Positions 11,675 to 23,788 of a stretch of 64,000 bases of DNA are shown here, in pieces (positions within the stretch are counted from its first letter, which is position 1; every line of letters starts with the position of its first letter). Source of the stretch: Wurfbainia villosa (lineage: Eukaryota > Streptophyta > Magnoliopsida > Zingiberales > Zingiberaceae); NCBI GenBank assembly GCA_025175895.1, contig CM045989.1, forward strand, positions 123,455,272 to 123,519,271, in the 5' to 3' direction. The notes beneath the pieces were generated by a model that saw only the letters and a list, made by a program, of their open reading frames with translations, searched no databases and was not told where the DNA came from. Position numbers and translations under genes: made by a program.

Positions 11675-12442
11675 GAACTTGCAAACTATATTTTCTTACT
11701 ACTATTTCTTATTTTTCATTTTGATGGAACTAGCATAGGACATACCTTAGATAACATGCACCTATAGATTTAAGGAGCCAGTACATCTCACAACACATAG
11801 GACTAACGTGTTTGTGTACTTAGCCACGTAGATGGGCGTGAGATGTTAGGACCCTACTCCAGGTTCCAAGATGTAGATCAAGTGCGTCAATATGAACCTC
11901 GGAGTATAAATATGCAACTAATATTAACCAACTCTAATCAGGACTTGTTGATAATATCATTTCAATCAAGTCAAACTAGAGTTGAACATTTAGATGAATT
12001 ATTTTCGCATACTATTTTCAAAATCATCATGCTTGGACTTAAGGTTTTCTTAAACCCCACTTTTTCCTGATTTATGTCAAAAGGGGGAGAAAGAGCCAAA
12101 GTTAAGGGCCAAAGTTAGAGTTCAATTTCAAATTTTAACTTTGATTCTGGCCAAAGTTAAGGGGGAGTAAGGTTTAGGTTTCAACTCTTCGGAATTGAAA
12201 ACTTTAAAGGCCTAAGTTAAGTAATGCCATTTACTTAACTCATTACCTTTTGTGTTTGGAGAACTAAAAGTCTTTTTCAAGTACTCACCCTCGGTCAAGG
12301 GGGAGGTTTCCTCAAGGGGGAGTACTTTAAGAAAATCCTTACTACTCCAACTTAATTTTTTTTTCCCATGCACATTATTCTTCATGCTTGCTATTTACTT
12401 AACTTTGTATGTGGGTTTGCCATAAATCAAAAATGGGGAGAT
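11675..12442 (+). other. 3' noncoding region of copia A with repeated polypurine tracts
   Basis: No env-like ORF is evident. Four purine tracts of the form AAGGGGGAG lie near 12076, 12160, 12298 and 12316, before the tract next to the 3' LTR (AAATGGGGAGAT, 12431-12442) that should prime plus-strand synthesis. Repeated purine tracts before the 3' LTR are a known Sirevirus trait. Confidence 0.8.
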
Positions 12443-13552
12443 TGTTGGTGCAGTGGGCACCTAAGTCGAACCTAAGTTTTGATTATAGCAAACGATACAA
12501 AGTTAAGCTTATATTGTTATCTCACGAGCTAAATCAAGTGTGCAGAAAAGTCTCAATGCTGGAGATGAAGGCTAGCGACACCCGGAGGAAGCCGCGGTGG
12601 TCGGGCGACACTCGAGTGATTTCGGAGGGAGCCGATGGAATCGAGTGGAAGGCCAGAAGCAAAAGCAACACGTAAGTATCGAGGTAAGCTCGTGTGTGTG
12701 AGCGTAAGTGAAGTCGTATCCTCTTTACGGGGATGATCTTAAGCGTAGATCCGACCCAAGACATCTCATAGGTGGTCTAGGTTGAGATCGGACGGTCGAA
12801 GACCGTCGGAAGTATGTTTTTGTTGAGCTAACTTTGACTTGCAGTAAGCATCGATCATTGCCCGGCTTGGAGGACTCGGCTGCCGTGTATCGGTCGCTGA
12901 AGGTCATCAATCGGCCCGATCGCCATCGATCGACTGATGATGGCCATCAGTTGACTGATGGTCAATGATCAGATTCGAGGAGTCAAGGCTTATCACTCCA
13001 CCTCAAAGCGGTTTGGTGTCCATTTGTGATTGGTTGAAGACCCACTCGAAAAGGGGCTCAAAGGCTATAAAAGGAGGGCCACACCTAGGGTTTTAACAAC
13101 AATTCTAAGCTTCCAAAAAGTCTCCGCAAAGCTACCGACAACAACGTGCTTCTTCTTCTCCGACGTCTAGGTTTCATTTCCTTTATTTTTGTACGTCGGT
13201 TTTAATTTTAGTGTCGTTGCTCATTTACATTCTTCGAAGCTATTTTTCTATCGTAACGAGGAGAGGGGGAGTGTCCCTCTACCTCAAGTTTTTTTTGTAT
13301 CGATTAACTCCTACCTCCAACGAGGAGGAGTTTGTTTAGTGATTTGCCCTCCGTGCGTGGTCAAGGACCACTAGGGCCTTGGAGTAGTAGCCTTTGGCTA
13401 TGAACCAAGTAAATATCTTGTTTCTATTGTCTCCTTTAGTTTTTGTTTTGCTTATCTTTCCGCTGCGTATATTTGTCTTGAAACGAATTCGAAAAAGTTT
13501 TTTCTTTCGCTATTCACCCCCCCCCCCTCTAGCGAACCGCATTGATCCAACA
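12443..13552 (+). repeat. 3' LTR of copia A
   Basis: 1110 bases, TGTTGGTGCAG to GATCCAACA, followed by the target copy TGTGT (13553-13557). TATA box at 13066-13072. It differs from the 5' LTR mainly at 12840-12960. Confidence 0.95.
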
Positions 13553-13557
13553 TGTGT

Positions 13558-15045
13558 GTGATGTTGTGATCATGTTATGCTTATTACCTCGTAATTGTAT
13601 GAATGTATGATGTTTTATAAAGAAGGAACATGATATGCATGAAAAGAATATGATATGTTATGAAGAAGAAATATGTTATGGTGAATGATATGTTATGAAG
13701 AAGAAATATGTTATGAAAGCCATATGATATGTTATGAAGAAGAAGTATGTTATGATATGAAAAAGAAAAACATGATATGCCATGATAAGGAATATGATAT
13801 GTTTATGAAATGAAATATAATATGTTATGATAAGAAGCATGTATGTATTTTACTTTCTGCATGGCTTGTACCAGGACCCTAACAAGGTCCAAAGGGATGG
13901 GCTCCTAAGTTGCCCTAGGCCGACGGACTTAGATCGGGCATAGGATGAGCTTTTATGTTATGATTGCCCCTAGGTCGACGGTCATAGTACGAACCTAGTA
14001 CGAGATGGGCTCCCAGATGCCCTAGGCCGACGGACTAAGATCGGGCCTAGGATGGGCTTCTATGTTATGATGATGGCCCCTAGGTCGACGGACATAGTAC
14101 GGGCCTAGTAACCTAGTAGGTTCGAGATTAGCTGTCTCGGGTCTATTTAGGGATGCGCACTATGATGATGATGATGTGGTACAATGTTGGGCCTAATATG
14201 TTGAGAGTTATGTTCAAATACCTATGATATATGTTTTCGAAGAGCATCCTGCATATACCGTTATGTTATGTATGCTCATGTTATGATGTTATATGTTATA
14301 TATGTTACATGTTACATTTGCTTATGTTATGTATGTTTACACATTATGATTGTTATGTTATATATGTTACATGTTACGTTTGCTTATGTTATGTATGTTT
14401 ACATGTTATGATTGTTATGTTATATATGTTTACATGTTATGTTTGCTTATGTTATATATGTTTACATGTTATGTTTGCTTATGTTACATATGTTTACATG
14501 TTATGCTTGCTTATGTTATATATGTTTACATGTTATGCTTGCTTATGTTTGGTATGTTTACATGAATGTTATGCTTATATGTGTTATATGATCATGTCAC
14601 TACTCTATGCTTGATGTTGATGTATGGTTTTTGTGAGTAGGACAAGATTTTACTAAGCCTATGTGCTTATAGTTTATGTTCCCTTGTACTACAGATAAGG
14701 GTAAAGGGTGGATAAACTAAAGGGAGAAGTAGGAGGGGCAAAGTGTGTGTGGTAGTGGCATGGTGGAGGAGATATGTTATGTTCTTTATGCATGTTTTCC
14801 CTAAGATGATTTTGTTTATGGACTTGAACTAAGAACTAAGTACTTATGAAATAATGATGCATGCGCTATGTTAAGAAGAAGTATTTATGAAATGACGATG
14901 TATGTTTATGTTTAAAAGAAAAAAAATATGTCTAAAGTCTTCCGCTGTAAGAAGTACGATATGTGTAGTCTTCCGCTGTAATGTATGTATGTACGGTCGC
15001 ATCACGTGCCGCCCCTCCGGACCCTTGGAAAGGGTGGGCGTGACA
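13558..15045 (+). repeat. Tekay 3' LTR, right part
   Basis: Continuation of the LTR after copia A, ending TGACA at 15045. It holds two arrays. One is a roughly 120-base unit in two copies at about 13880-14120 (cores CCCTAGGCCGACGGAC and CCCCTAGGTCGACGG). The other is an A/T-rich array at 14230-14610 of units like TATGTTTACATGTTATG, about nine repeats. An open frame across the second array encodes only low-complexity Cys/Tyr/Leu-rich text and is not a gene. Confidence 0.87.
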
Positions 15046-16270
15046 AGAGGGGGGTGAATAGCCTCTTTTTTGAGTTCTATAAAAGGGTTAGTGGAAGCAA
15101 AACAAGAAGCTAAACAAAATTGAGAAGCAAGAAAATACAATCGCTAACAAGAAAATTTATATGGTTCGGAGATAAAACTCCTACTCCACGGTGATCCTTA
15201 AGGTGGATAACCCCAAGCAATTCTCCACTAAAAACTTTGTTCTTACAAGACCCTCCTCTTCTTACAAAGATGAAGATGAAGATTAGAGAGGAGAGGAAAT
15301 AAAAGCACTTAGAAAGCTTAGGAAAAATGTGGGAGCTTGAGAGTATGGTTGGAATGTAAGCACTAGCCTCCTCAAGCACCTGAAGCCCTCTTTTTATAGA
15401 GAGAGCATTGTTTTTCACGTTGGGCCACGATCAGTCGACTAATGTTGTACATCGATCCCTTTGGCATGCGTCAGCGACTAACGACACGATTCATTGGATT
15501 CGTGGATTGTAGCATCATCATCAGCAGCCCGTGAGACTCATCGATCGTGATCCCTCCATTATCGGCCGGTTAAGTGATGAAATCGGTGATCACGTGATCC
15601 GCGGTGGAACGGTCGAGTGATCACGGATGGCGATGTCGAGTGAGACCCTTATACGTGCCGATGCCGACTTTATCGATTGGTGCCGGTCTTGGCGATCGTG
15701 ATAACGAAATCAATCGACGCTAACCCTTGGTAGTCGACCGATCATCGAGTTTTGGCTGACTCGGTCGAACACCGATCGGATGTAGTGATACTCATCAAGT
15801 ATGATAATTTCATACTTGAATTAACTCCCTAGACCTAGACTCAACCTTCTAGCTCTTCCTTAAGTCTTGTGCCTCCAGGATCTCTCCGAGTCCGTGACTT
15901 GTTCATCCTTTGTGCTAGCTTCCAAGAGCTTCTTTTTGGGTTTCTCTTTGCCAAAGTGCGATTGGACTTTACGCTGCCAAGACTACATGCTTGGACTTAC
16001 GCTGCCAAGACTTGCCTTTAGTCTTCCTTTGCCAAGGTCTTCTTGGACTTTACGACGCCAAGACTACATGCTTAGACTTACACTGCCAAGACCTTTCCTT
16101 GGACTTCTCTTTGCCAAGATCACACTTGGACTTTTCTTTTACCAAGTCTTCATACTTGGATTTTCTTGTCACTTAAACATGTTCACAATTAGATCACAAA
16201 GCATTGCCTAACTTAGATAATTATCCAAACATCAAAACATATAAATGCTTGAGGCATTATTACACCAACA
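15046..16270 (-). repeat. Sirevirus-type LTR L (minus), cut by the Tekay insertion
   Basis: Read on the minus strand this LTR starts TGTTGGTGTAATAATGCC at 16270 and runs to 15046, where it is cut about two dozen bases before its expected end. The family is recognised by GGGGTGAATAGCC text next to the end, a TATA box (plus ttttata, about 15391-15398), and repeats of a 'CCAAGTCCAAG'-type unit (plus 15940-16170), as in LTRs J and I. The remainder and any internal region are off-window. It interrupts LTR M. Confidence 0.8.
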
Positions 16271-17252
16271 TTGCGAAGCCGTGAGCTTGGTGCATCCGAG
16301 GGACATGGTCGGACAAAGAGAGCTTCAAGGCGAAGGACTCCAAGGGAGATGAGAGTGAGCGATTGTAACCCGGGACGGGGTAGCTCATCGGTGAACTTGG
16401 CTGAATGGCTAAGTCAAGTGTCGGAGGCTCAACCAAAGGTTGGTTTGAGGTTTTACCCGACACCAGTCGACTGCCATAGATGGCAGTAGAATGCTCTAGG
16501 TCAATTGAACTCGATCGGTGTTCAACTGAACCGTTTCTAAACCAATAGTTGACTGCTAGAGTTTGGCAGTCGATTGCTCGACCATCAGTCAACTGCCAAG
16601 GTATGGTAGTCAACTGATTGAGGTAATTTTGGGCATAGAAGGTTTGGCAGTCGAATGATCTCGTCGACCACTCGACTGCTGGCTCCATCAGTCGACTGAT
16701 GGGAAGATCAGTCGACTAATGTGGGAGTTGTTGGTTAGAATCCAATGTGGATGAAGTCATTGTGAGGCAACAGCTACAGCAACAATCGACTGATGGCTGC
16801 ATCAGTCGACTGCTCAGTGCCCAATGGGAAGAATGGCCTCTTCCCTATAAGAAGGGCCTTGGGTCACTTGGGATGGTTAATGCTTACCCTCTAAACATCT
16901 CCTAAGTGCCTAACACAATTTTACTCCTCTTCTTTGTGTTTAATTTCATCTTATTGTAAGAGGAGTGATTCTTGTAAGAAAGGTTACCTCCACCTAGCTT
17001 AATGCAAAGGAGAGACTAGTGGAATTGGTTTAGGCGTGATTCACCTGGAATGAATCAGGTCGTGGACTAGCAGCAAAGGCCGTGAACCATGTTACATCAA
17101 CATGTTAGCATTTGTATTCTTTGTTTCTTTGCATTGTCTTTTATTATTCCGTTGCGCTAACCCTAATCGTAGACAATCAAGACGTGATCGAACTCCACCA
17201 TCTACGAAGAAGGCTATTCACCCCCCTCTAGCCGGCCACCGATCCTCCAACA
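16271..17252 (+). repeat. LTR M of the gag-only family (plus), right part
   Basis: Matches the right two-thirds of the LTRs at 30544, 34707 and 38888, from GCGAAGCCGTGAGCTTGG to GATCCTCCAACA (17252). TATA box near 16846. Many CAGTCGACTG decamers lie in its first half. The left part is missing because LTR L inserted here. It abuts at 17253 the interior of a minus-strand LTR of the same family, so it inserted into element B. No internal region follows, so it is either a solo LTR or the 3' LTR of an element lying to the left. Confidence 0.85.
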
Positions 17253-17776
17253 CAGTCGAGTGCCATCGACTCAGAGCAATCGACTGATGTTGGGTAAAAC
17301 CTCAAACAAATACTTGTTTGAGCATCCGATGCTTGACTTATCCATTCAACCAAGTTCACCTGTGAGCTACCCCATCCCGGGTTAAATTCGCTCACTCTCA
17401 TCTCCATGAAGTCCCTCGCCTCGAAGCTCTCTTCGTTCGGCCACGTCCCTCGGATGCACCAAGCACACAGCTTCCGTAATGTCATCCTTCACGTCTCACC
17501 CTGAAGTCTGCTTCCTTTGGCTTCACTCCAATTCTCCTCATCCGATGGTCCCTCGGATGCACCAAGTGCACAACTTCCACAATGCAATCCCTCACCGACT
17601 CAAGGACTCGATCCATGAGATGATGAACCCACCAATGCTATCATCAAGCTAGCTCATGTGTGATTTACTAAGTCCTGCACAACTTAAGCACACATATAAA
17701 ATCAACATAAATATCCTAACTTAAACCTTTGCCACACACATCAAAACCAAACCATACTTGGGTTGATTGCCCTAAC
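17253..17776 (-). repeat. 3' LTR of element B, first part
   Basis: The plus-strand end CCCTAACA at 17776 is followed by a reversed polypurine tract (atctctccctttttgac), so this is the 3' LTR of a minus-strand element. About 90% similar by eye to 21270-21788. The rest was displaced by LTR M. Confidence 0.87.
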
Positions 17777-18855
17777 AATCTCTCCCTTTTTGACGTGTGG
17801 CAACCATGTTTAAGTTAGGTAAAACATTAACCAAATACATAAAGAAGGAAAGCATATAAAACAAATATAAGTATCAAACACTCCCCTTTAATACATGCAA
17901 CTCTTCCTTAATACATGCTAATTCTCCTCCTAGCATGATTAACTTAAACTCTCATATTTCTCCCCCTTTGACATCATCAAAAACATCTAACATATGTTAT
18001 ATAACGAGGTATCAAAGTCTAAGGGAAGAAAAATTACCAAAACATGTTGAAAACCACACAAATTAGGTTACTGTTCATGTTTTGATCCAACGATCAGTAG
18101 TTGGACTACGATCCAAGCGCCACACGATTTTTCTTGATTTTCGAACCCAAGTTCATAAATGAACTAAAACTTCCAAAAAAATTCAAAAAATCATGAAATT
18201 TAAGGAACACATTTTTTATGAGTCCCTTTATCAATGAAAAATGATTTTTTTTCATGGAAATTCATTCTATTTTTGAAAATTAGGTAAAAACTCAAAAGTT
18301 GTAAAATGTCTCAATTTTGTATCAACTTTAAGACCTAGTTTTGCCTTGAGTTGTTTTAAAACATCAATTCACTGTTTGCAAAACATAAACTAGTTTTAAA
18401 TCATTTAAAATATTCAACTATGATCTATGGGCAATATTTTCATTGATTAAACATTTGCTTTCCCTATAGTTTGTCTATGATTGCTATGTTATGATACTTT
18501 GAATGACCCATCTAAATGCCATAAGCATTAGTGAATCAATTGTATCATCCTAACATCTCACCCATTGCTATGTTTTCAATCAAGTTAGCCTTATGGTGAA
18601 TGTGAGATGTACTACTTAAGGTATTATACTTTAACCATCAATTTCATGCAATTTCTGCCAAGGTTAAGTATTATCATAAAGCAACCAACATGATCATAAC
18701 ACAAACATTATCATAATTGTATATCATGATCATAAATCAAGTATTATCACTAAATGCATATTATGATCATAAATCAAATATCATCACCTAACATCATATG
18801 TTAACCATTTAACATATGGTATAAAATAAGTCCACTTATGGTTGACTAACCTAGG
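17777..18855 (-). other. 3' noncoding region of element B
   Basis: No ORF with domain similarity. It resembles, in reverse, the noncoding regions 33630-34706 and 37830-38887. It contains reversed purine tracts (ctcccctttaa near 17882, tctccccctttgac near 17962) plus the tract next to the LTR, the multiple-tract arrangement also seen in copia A. Confidence 0.8.
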
Positions 18856-20501
18856 TTTCTCTAACCCTTGAGGATTGACTTGGGAACCCAATATAAGTTT
18901 TTTCCAATAGGGTTCACCAAATACTCCTTAGGGATCCATTTCCTAGCTACCATTGTTGTTTTAGATTAACCCCTAGCAATTAAACAATGATAGACTTTTT
19001 CATTCTTGGTTCCCTTATAACCTAAGCCCTTCTTATTAAAACTAGCTCTTTGGCTCTCAATGATCATATTCAAGGTGTTGGAGCCTATTGTGAATTTTTC
19101 AAGGGCTTTTGTGAGATAATTTACCTTTTCCCTTAAGGCCCTATTTTATTCTAAGCATGCATCATTAACACTAGAAGAAGAGTCATTTACATGTGAACAT
19201 GCTTTTTCAAGTTTTTCTTCTAGATCCTTAATTTCATTTTGCATGCATTTGTTTTTCTTTTTCATTCTAAATAGGTCCTTAGTCAAACTAGAAATCATGG
19301 AAATAATCTTTTTGGGAGGGAGATTTGTTACCTCACTTACCCAATCCTCTTGTTCTGAATCCGATGAGGATGCTCCTTTTACACTTGAGCTCTCCTCCTC
19401 ACTTGTGCTTGCTTCTTCTCTTTCAGAGGAGGTGGAGGCTATGCCATCTATCCCCATGAGCGCTAAGTGTGTGAAAATTTCTTCCTACGATGAGGATGGA
19501 TCATCCCATGTTGCCTTTAGATTTTGCATTTTTGTCTTCCCCTTTTCTTTTGATTTATTTTCTTCTTTCTTCTTTCCTTCTCTCTTCTTGTCCTTCTTCT
19601 TGTCTTCCTTTGCTTTGTTCAAGAGAGAACAATTATCCCTTATGTGTCCCTCTCTTTGGCAATTATAGCATATCACCTTTCTTCTTCTCCCCCTATCATT
19701 AGATTTGTTAAACTTAAAATTTTTCAATGCATGCTTTACCTTCCTTACCATACATGCTTCTTCATTGCTATTCATGGAGGAGGAAGATTCTTCATCCGAT
19801 GAGGAGGGTGGAGTTTCCTTCTTCTTTCCTTTGTTGGCCATTAGTGCTACTCCCCTTGATTGCTTGATTGAATCTTCAACTATTCCTTCAAGCCTAGTTT
19901 CATGCAATTCCATGGTGGAGAAAAATTCTTCTAGAGTACTTACCTCTAGATTCTTTGAAATATAGAAGAAGTCCACCATGGAGCTCCATTTGGATGACAG
20001 GGGGAATGTGTCTATGGCTTTCATTATCATGTCCCAGTTGGAGAGCTTCTCACCTACACTTGATAGACCATTAATAATCTCCTTAAACCTAGAATGCAAA
20101 GAAAGTACCTTTTCTCCTTTATCTAGTTTTATTTTATTGAGTTGAGATTGGAGAAGGTCCCGTCTTGCAAGCTTGTCTTTGGAGGTGCCTTCATAAAGCT
20201 CAATCAACCTCTCCCACATCTCCTTGGCGCTTGAGCATTCTCCAATTCGGTTTATTTCTTGTTGAGGGAGCACATTGAAAAGATGGTGCTTGACCTTTGA
20301 ATTTGCAAGGTGCTCCTCTCTTTGCTTCTTAGTCCATCTCAATTTCTCTATTGGCTTCCCTTCTTCATCCCTAGGCACTTCAAAACTGCTTTCTATGATT
20401 AGCATAATGTCAAAGTAGGTTTTGAAAAATACCTCCATTCGCTTTTTCCACCAAGAGAAGTCCCCTTCGAATTTAGGCGGATGGATGTTCATGCCGGCCA
20501 T
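18856..20501 (-). pseudogene. gag: Gag of element B
   Basis: Gag of a nonautonomous element, minus strand. The ATG at 20501 gives MAGMNIHPPKFEGDFSWWKK; an upstream in-frame ATG at 20561 overlaps the primer site and is unlikely. The capsid-like UBN2 domain spans about residues 10-230. A Ser-rich acidic stretch precedes an intact knuckle CYNCQREGHIRDNC (about 19655-19620), then a Lys/Glu-rich tract. The frame stops at 19485; the tail continues in another frame from 19457 (coiled-coil segment MISSLTKDLF) to a TAG near 19146, then a C-terminal module ending near 18860 (FTIGSNTLNMI, WIPKEYLVNPIGKNLYW). Of the three gag copies in this family only this one has an unbroken zinc knuckle. Confidence 0.88.
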
Positions 20502-20549
20502 CTTTGTTGTGCTTGTTGTGATGGTGAGTCCGGTGACAAGCAACGTTGG

Positions 20550-20561
20550 CTCTGATACCAC
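20550..20561 (-). other. Primer-binding site of element B
   Basis: Plus text GCTCTGATACCA is, on the minus strand, TGGTATCAGAGC immediately inside the 5' LTR, the initiator tRNA-Met site. Confidence 0.9.
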
Positions 20562-20562
20562 T

Positions 20563-21788
20563 TGTTGGAGGATCTTGGCCCGACTAGAGAGGGGGTTGAA
20601 TAGCCCCGATGTCGTAGATGGAAATTGCTTGCGTCTTAATCATCTACAAGAGTAATTAGCGCAGCGGAAATGCTAAAACAAAGACAATTAAAACAATACA
20701 AAAGACAAAGAGAAAGCAAACGCTAAGATGAAGATGTAACGTGGTTCACGATTATTGTCGCTAATCCACGGATGATTCGTAAGGCGAATCACTCCTCAAC
20801 CAAATCCACTAGTCTCTCCTTTAGCTCAACAAGGTGGAGGTAACCTCTTTACAAGAATTCACTCCCTCTTACAATAGAATAGAAATAAACACAAGGAAGA
20901 GGAGTGAAAGATGTTTAGGACACTTGAGAGTATGATTGGAAGTTAAGCATTAACCTCCCAAAGCCACTCAAAGCCCTCTTTTTATAGAAAAGAGGGCTTT
21001 CTTCCCGTTGGGCATGCAACAGTCGACTGCTGCATGTCACCAGTCGACTGTCGTCATTCCAACGGCTTGTGACCACATCAGATCGTGACCGTTGTAATCC
21101 AATGGTAGCCTTGACAGTCGACTACTGCTATCAACAGTCGACTGCTGCCTGCATAGCCGACTGATTAGTCAGCTATGGGAGGTTCTGTGCCCACGACCAC
21201 CTTTAGCAATCGACTATCATTCCTTGGCAGTCGACTGATGGTACAGTAGTTGACTGTCATCCCTTAGTAGTCGACTGCTATCTATAGCAGTCGACTGATG
21301 TTGAGTAAAACCTTAAATAAATACTTGTTTGAGCATCCGACGCTTGACTTATCCATTCGGCTAAGTTCACCTATGAGCTACCCCGTCCCGGGTTACATTC
21401 ACTCACTCTCATCTCCATGAAGTCCCTCGCCACGAAGCTCTCTTCATCTGGTCACGTCCCTTGGATACACCAAGCGCACGACTTCCGCAATGTTATCCTT
21501 CATATCTCGCCCTGAAGCCAGCTTCCTTTGGCTTCACTCCAATACTCCTCGTCCGGTGGTCCCTCGAATGCACCAAGCGCATGGCTTCCGCAATGCCATC
21601 CTTCACCGACTCAAGGACTCGAGCCATGAGATAGTGAACCCACCAATGCTATCATCAAGCTAACTCATGTGTGATTTACTAAGTCCTGCACAACTTAAAC
21701 ACACATATAAAATCAACATAAACATCCTAACTTAAACGTTTGCCACACACATCAAAACCAAACCATACTTGGGTTGATTGCCCTAACA
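20563..21788 (-). repeat. 5' LTR of element B
   Basis: 1226 bases; on the minus strand it starts TGTTAGGGCAATCAACCC and ends GATCCTCCAACA. TATA box near plus 20979-20985 (reversed TATAAAAAG). The U3 part (plus 21000-21300) holds a dense set of AGTCGACTG decamers. Confidence 0.92.
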
Positions 21789-22309
21789 GTCTACACTCTC
21801 AAACCTGGGAGGTTGTTCTACATATACTTCTTCCTTAATAAATCTATTTAAGAATGCCGATTTTACATCCATTTAATAAAGTTTAAACCACCTGTAAGCG
21901 TCATATCCTAATAAGATTCTAATTGACTCTAACCTAGCAACTGGGGCATAAGTTTCATCATAGTCAAGTCCCTCAACTTGATTGAAACCCCTTGCAACTA
22001 ACCTAGCTTTGCTTCTAGTTATGTTTCCTTGATCATCTAGCTTATTCCTAAAGACCCATCTTGTGGAAACAATAGTGCTATCATTTGGTCTAGGGACTAG
22101 CTCCCACACTTGACTTCTCTAAAATTGAGGTAATTCTTCTTGCATTGCTAACATCAAATCCGGATCAAGTAATGCATCATTGATTGATTTGGGCTCAATT
22201 TGGGAGATGAGAGCTACTTGACTAGTAGGAGCACTATGAAAGGACCTAGTTCTCACTCCTTGGGATAGTTCTCCTACAACTTGGTCTAGGGGATGATTTT
22301 GATGAATCC
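21789..22309 (-). pseudogene. pol: Copia G RT N-terminal part
   Basis: The minus-strand segment 22109-21873 is open: WELVPRPNDS, STRWVFRNKLD, ARLVARGFNQVEG, DYDETYAPVARLESIR, then a stop, then MDVKSAFLN and EEVYVEQPP up to 21789, where element B begins. The YVDD motif is absent because it lies beyond the insertion. Upstream (22110-22309) the linker region is broken by stops. Confidence 0.87.
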
Positions 22310-23788
22310 TTAATGTTCTAAGAGGTGATTCAAATTGATTTTGATCATGGTTGTCTTCCTTCCTCCTCTCATCATTGGAGTCTCCTCTTCCTCTCCCTTA
22401 TCTAATCCTGCCCCTTGATCATTACCCCCTAAGGTCAAGTTTTGAAATTTTTGGGTAATGTCTTGATTATTGTCATTGATATCCTTATCAATGGAGGATT
22501 TTCTAGGATAGGTAGTAGAGGTCTCATCAAATTGAATAATAGAGGTTTCCTCAACCTTTTGGGTCCTCTTATTGTAGACTCTATATCCTCTACTAGAGAA
22601 TGAGTATCCAACTAGGATTCCCTCATCCACTTTGGACTCAAATTTTCTTAAGTTGTCTTTGATGTTTAAAATGTAGACTTTGCATCCAAAGACTTTGAAG
22701 TAATGAATTGTAGGAATTGTGTCATTCCATAATTCAAATGGTGTTTTACCTAAAAACCTATGGATTAGGACTCAATTTTGAATATAGCAAGCGGTATTAA
22801 CCACTTCCACCCACAAGTAACTAGGTAGAGAATATGCATTAAGCATAGTCCTAGCCGCCTCTTGTAGGGAACGATTTCTCCTTTCCATCACCCCATTTTG
22901 TTGGGGTGTTCTAGGACAAGAGAACTCATGCTTGTACCCTTGTTCTAAGCAAAATTTTGAAAAATTTGAATTCTCAAATTCTCCACCATGATCACTACGG
23001 ATCCGATTGATTTAGAGATTTCTTTCATTCTCTACTCTTTTGCTAAAACCTATGATTATTTCTAAGGTATCATCCTTATGTTTTATAGTAAACACATGTA
23101 TACCTAGAAAAATCATCAACTATGACTAAGCAATATTTACTACCATTCAAAGAAGGAATATTATGGCAATCAAATAAATCCAAATGTAAAAGCTCTAAAG
23201 GTAATGAAGTACTAGTTAGGGTTTTACCTTTGTGTGATGATTTTGATGGTTTTCCTTCTTGGCATGCATCACACATCTTGTCTTTAATGTATTTGATCTT
23301 TGGTAACCCCTTCACAAACTCCAATTTTGCTACCTTGGCTATGTTCTTCATATTGATATGCCCTAACCTTCTATGCCATAGCCACCCTTCATCTTCTTTT
23401 GCCATAAGACACTTAGTCGAAATGTTAGAAGCATAGGATAAATCAACATAGTAAATATTGGATTTCCTATATCCAACTAACATGCAATCATTTAATTTTT
23501 TGTGTCTAATAAAACACTTTGTGGAATTAAATTCAACATTAAAGTCGGCATCACAAAGTTGGATAACACTAAGTAAATTGAATTTCATGTTTTTAACTAG
23601 AAAGACTTTATGAATAATAAATTTTGGCGATACCTCAATTGTGCCTTTACCTAGAATTTTGAGTTTACCACTAATCCCAAAGAACAGGTTCCCTTGCTAA
23701 TATAGTTGATTGTGGAAAACTTGCTCACATCTCCGATCATATGTCTTGAGCAACCGCAATCCATAATCCACATACTTGGTCCACCTAC
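22310..23788 (-). pseudogene. pol: Copia G protease, zinc finger and integrase
   Basis: Minus strand. The protease motif near 23770 reads WIMDCGCSRHM, with Cys where D-S-G/D-T-G is expected. NLLSVIQLCD follows. An open segment, 23588-23076, carries the zinc finger WHRRLGH ... CDACQEGK and the start of the core (LLHLDLFDC, CLVIVDDFSRY). After a stop, the core continues: SDHGGEF near 22985 and NGVMERRNRS near 22885, so all three acidic residues are visible. The C-terminal part 22630-22310 is open (GILVGYSFSSRGYRVYN) and ends in an acidic linker. Several frame changes make it nonfunctional. Confidence 0.87.

Larger units (their letters stand above)
4975..13552 (+). mobile_element. Copia element A (Sirevirus-like), complete with target duplication
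   Basis: A full-length Ty1/copia element. The 5' LTR is 4975-6059, a tRNA-Met primer site follows, then gag, a repeat-filled spacer, protease, integrase, RT, RNase H, a 3' region with several purine tracts, and the 3' LTR 12443-13552. The host duplication TGTGT is perfect (4970-4974 and 13553-13557). Gag-tail and protease style, several AAGGGGGAG tracts before the 3' LTR and the initiator-Met site fit Sireviruses; lineage is inferred. No env-like ORF is present. All coding parts are broken. Confidence 0.95.
1..15045 (+). mobile_element. Tekay-type Ty3/gypsy chromovirus, 3' part, interrupted by copia A
   Basis: The window opens inside the pol gene of a Ty3/gypsy element and runs to the end of its 3' LTR. 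Domain order is protease, reverse transcriptase, RNase H, integrase, chromodomain remnant, then an LTR starting TGTAACGCCC and ending GGGCGTGACA, a termini pair typical of Tekay/Del elements. The LTR is split by a complete copia element at 4975-13552. The 5' LTR and gag lie off the window to the left. The 3' end abuts the interior of another LTR (15046 onward), so this element inserted into that LTR; AGAGG at 15046-15050 would be the right target-site copy, with its partner off-window. Confidence 0.9.
17253..21788 (-). mobile_element. Gag-only LTR element B (minus), nonautonomous
   Basis: On the minus strand: 5' LTR 21788-20563, primer site, gag, a 1.1-kb noncoding region and a 3' LTR starting at 17776 and broken at 17253. 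The internal region is about 2.8 kb and has no protease, RT or integrase. This layout matches terminal-repeat retrotransposons with a gag domain (TR-GAG), which are mobilised in trans. It sits inside the RT gene of copia G. The flank after its 5' LTR is GTCTA (21789-21793); its partner is off-window. Confidence 0.88.

Noticed and set aside
11675..12442. Possible env-like ORF of copia A
   Set aside because: Only a short 75-codon frame (11843-12070) without a signal peptide or transmembrane pattern.
14231..14614. 127-codon open frame rich in Cys, Tyr and Leu
   Set aside because: It is a translation of the TATGTT/TACATG array in the Tekay LTR; periodic and without a domain.
16260..16688. 142-codon minus-strand frame
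   Set aside because: Antisense to LTR M; the open frame comes from the CAGTCGACTG clusters.
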